From Brumimicrobium sp041655765 (GTDB lineage Bacteria; Bacteroidota; Bacteroidia; Flavobacteriales_D; Crocinitomicaceae): 64,000 bases of DNA. Shown piece after piece: positions 63,139 to 64,000 of this stretch. How positions within the stretch are numbered: the first letter of the stretch is position 1; each line of letters begins with the position of its first letter. The position numbers and the translations under genes were made by a program. The stretch spans positions 85,903 through 149,902 of the forward strand of contig JBBAEU010000003.1 in the NCBI GenBank assembly GCA_041655765.1. The letters are read 5' to 3'. A model generated the notes under the pieces. The model was not told the origin of the DNA. It was given only the letters and a program-made list of their open reading frames with translations, and ran no database searches.

Positions 63139-64000
63139 ATGGTTCTAATGGGTTTAGAAAGCGTACCGTTTATTCAAATGGTCATTCTATTGAATTAGCT
63201 GTTCCCAGAACTAGAAACAGCAATTTTTACCCTCTTATTCTAGCTTTAATTAATGGTCATAACGAAGAGTTAGCCCAAATTATAACTGAATTATACTGCT
63301 CTGGGTTGACTACGGAACAAGTAGGTGATATAGTTGAGAAGATTTACGGTAAGAACTACAGTAAATCAAGTATATCTGGGATGATGGATAATGCTAGAAT
63401 AGATGCTCAGGCATGGCTTAATCGCACTTTAGATGCTGAATATCCAATTATTTACATTGATGCAACCTTCTGGTATACTAGAAGAGATAAATCTGTTAGT
63501 TCAGAAGCTTATTACACCATTTTAGGTGTTAAATCAGATAGAACTAGAGAAGTTTTAGCTATAGTTAACCATCCTACAGAGGGGAGCGAAAACTGGAAGA
63601 CAGTTTTTCAAGATTTAATCAAACGAGGCGTAAAGGGTGTGAAATTAGTTGTATCAGATGGGCTAAAAGGCATTGAAAAGAGTATAACTTCATCATTCCC
63701 AGGAGCAGAACATCAACTCTGTATAGTTCATTTATCTCGAAACATAGCTGGAAAAGTGAAACCTAAAGATAAAAAGGAAGTTATGAAGGACTTAAAAGAG
63801 GTTTTAAACCCTGATAATCCAAGTGAAAGCCAGATAGATGGTTATGAAAGATTTTTAAAGTTCTTAGATAAGTGGGGGGAGAAGTATTCTTCGTTTAAAG
63901 CCATGAAAACCAATCCAATATACGCTTCTTACTTCACATATTTAAACTGTCATGTTCAAATAAGAAGAATGATTTACGCCACGAATTGGATAGAACGATT
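63078..64000 (+). pseudogene. IS256-family transposase, 5'-truncated and 3' beyond the window
   Basis: Open frame of 307 codons without a stop. DDE context of IS256 transposases is visible: 'YPIIYIDATFW' (first Asp), 'VKLVVSDGLKGIEKSI' (second Asp), 'QLCIVHLSRN', and 'YATNWIER' with the catalytic Glu at the window edge. The first 27 residues of the protein are missing here but present at 61017. A start at the ATG at 63096 would give a protein lacking the first helices. Whether the 3' end is intact cannot be seen. Confidence 0.85.

Larger units (their letters stand above)
63071..64000 (+). mobile_element. Right part of the IS256-family element (runs off the window)
   Basis: Begins with the second copy of the direct repeat and continues as the IS256 transposase reading frame to the window end. 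The boundary with the flanking T9SS terminator region lies at about 63071. Confidence 0.85.

Overview
The window reads as chromosome of a low-GC member of the Bacteroidota, most likely a marine-type Flavobacteriales lineage (the order is an inference). Support: several predicted secreted proteins end in type IX secretion (T9SS) type A sorting domains; promoters carry the Bacteroidota -7 box TAnnTTTG, often with TTG about 20 nt upstream; lineage-typical gene pairs are present (TonB receptor with HmuY, SpoIIM-DUF4129-DUF4350-MoxR-DUF58, DUF5686 protein, MurF-Alr fusion, long isoleucyl-tRNA synthetase); and non-ATG starts occur. Genes are dense and mostly housekeeping, apart from an insertion-sequence (IS) graveyard in the last 3.5 kb.

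Layout. 1-8.3 kb: tail of a T9SS protein, pdxA, an SPFH plus two PH-domain membrane-protein operon, a small membrane protein, a secreted esterase with PKD and T9SS domains, and radA. 8.4-16.1 kb: two short paralogous lipoproteins, a DUF5686 outer-membrane protein, and a five-gene minus-strand operon coaX / outer-membrane protein / TPR protein / lptC / small membrane protein. 16.3-18.1 kb: tRNA-Phe(GAA), MarC, Mn-type superoxide dismutase. 18.2-25.8 kb: sufBCD, a divergent sufT-like DUF59 gene, and ileS. 26-31.8 kb: hemW convergent with a haem-uptake type locus holding a T9SS HmuY-like protein, a TonB-dependent receptor and a HmuY lipoprotein.

32-41.2 kb: the five-gene SpoIIM/DUF4129/DUF4350/MoxR/DUF58 operon, a single-domain rhodanese, and an MscS-type channel translationally coupled to an OmpR-type response regulator that starts at GTG. 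41.4-47.7 kb: bcp and recA, a di-haem cytochrome, then a minus-strand run of enoyl-CoA hydratase, SIS isomerase, lipB, serine hydrolase and a lineage protein. 48-60.5 kb: a lamin-tail secreted protein, two divergent small lipoproteins, yicC-gmk-nadD, a secreted M43 metalloprotease, lysS, tdk and murF-alr.

60.5-64 kb is the non-housekeeping part. A truncated IS982-type transposase abuts murF-alr and is cut by the left end of an IS256-family element. The IS256 transposase gene is itself split: its first 142 bp (61017-61158) and its remainder (from about 63078) are 1,980 bp apart and share a perfect 61-bp direct repeat. Removing 1,980 bp would restore one continuous reading frame. The intervening DNA holds a short polA-like fragment, a signal-peptide gene start on the other strand, and an intact T9SS gene with its own terminator. 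I found no CRISPR array, prophage or recognised defence system. The most unusual items are the split IS256 mosaic, an apparently eroded MurF half in MurF-Alr, the T9SS-secreted HmuY paralogue, and a promoter embedded in a terminator hairpin.
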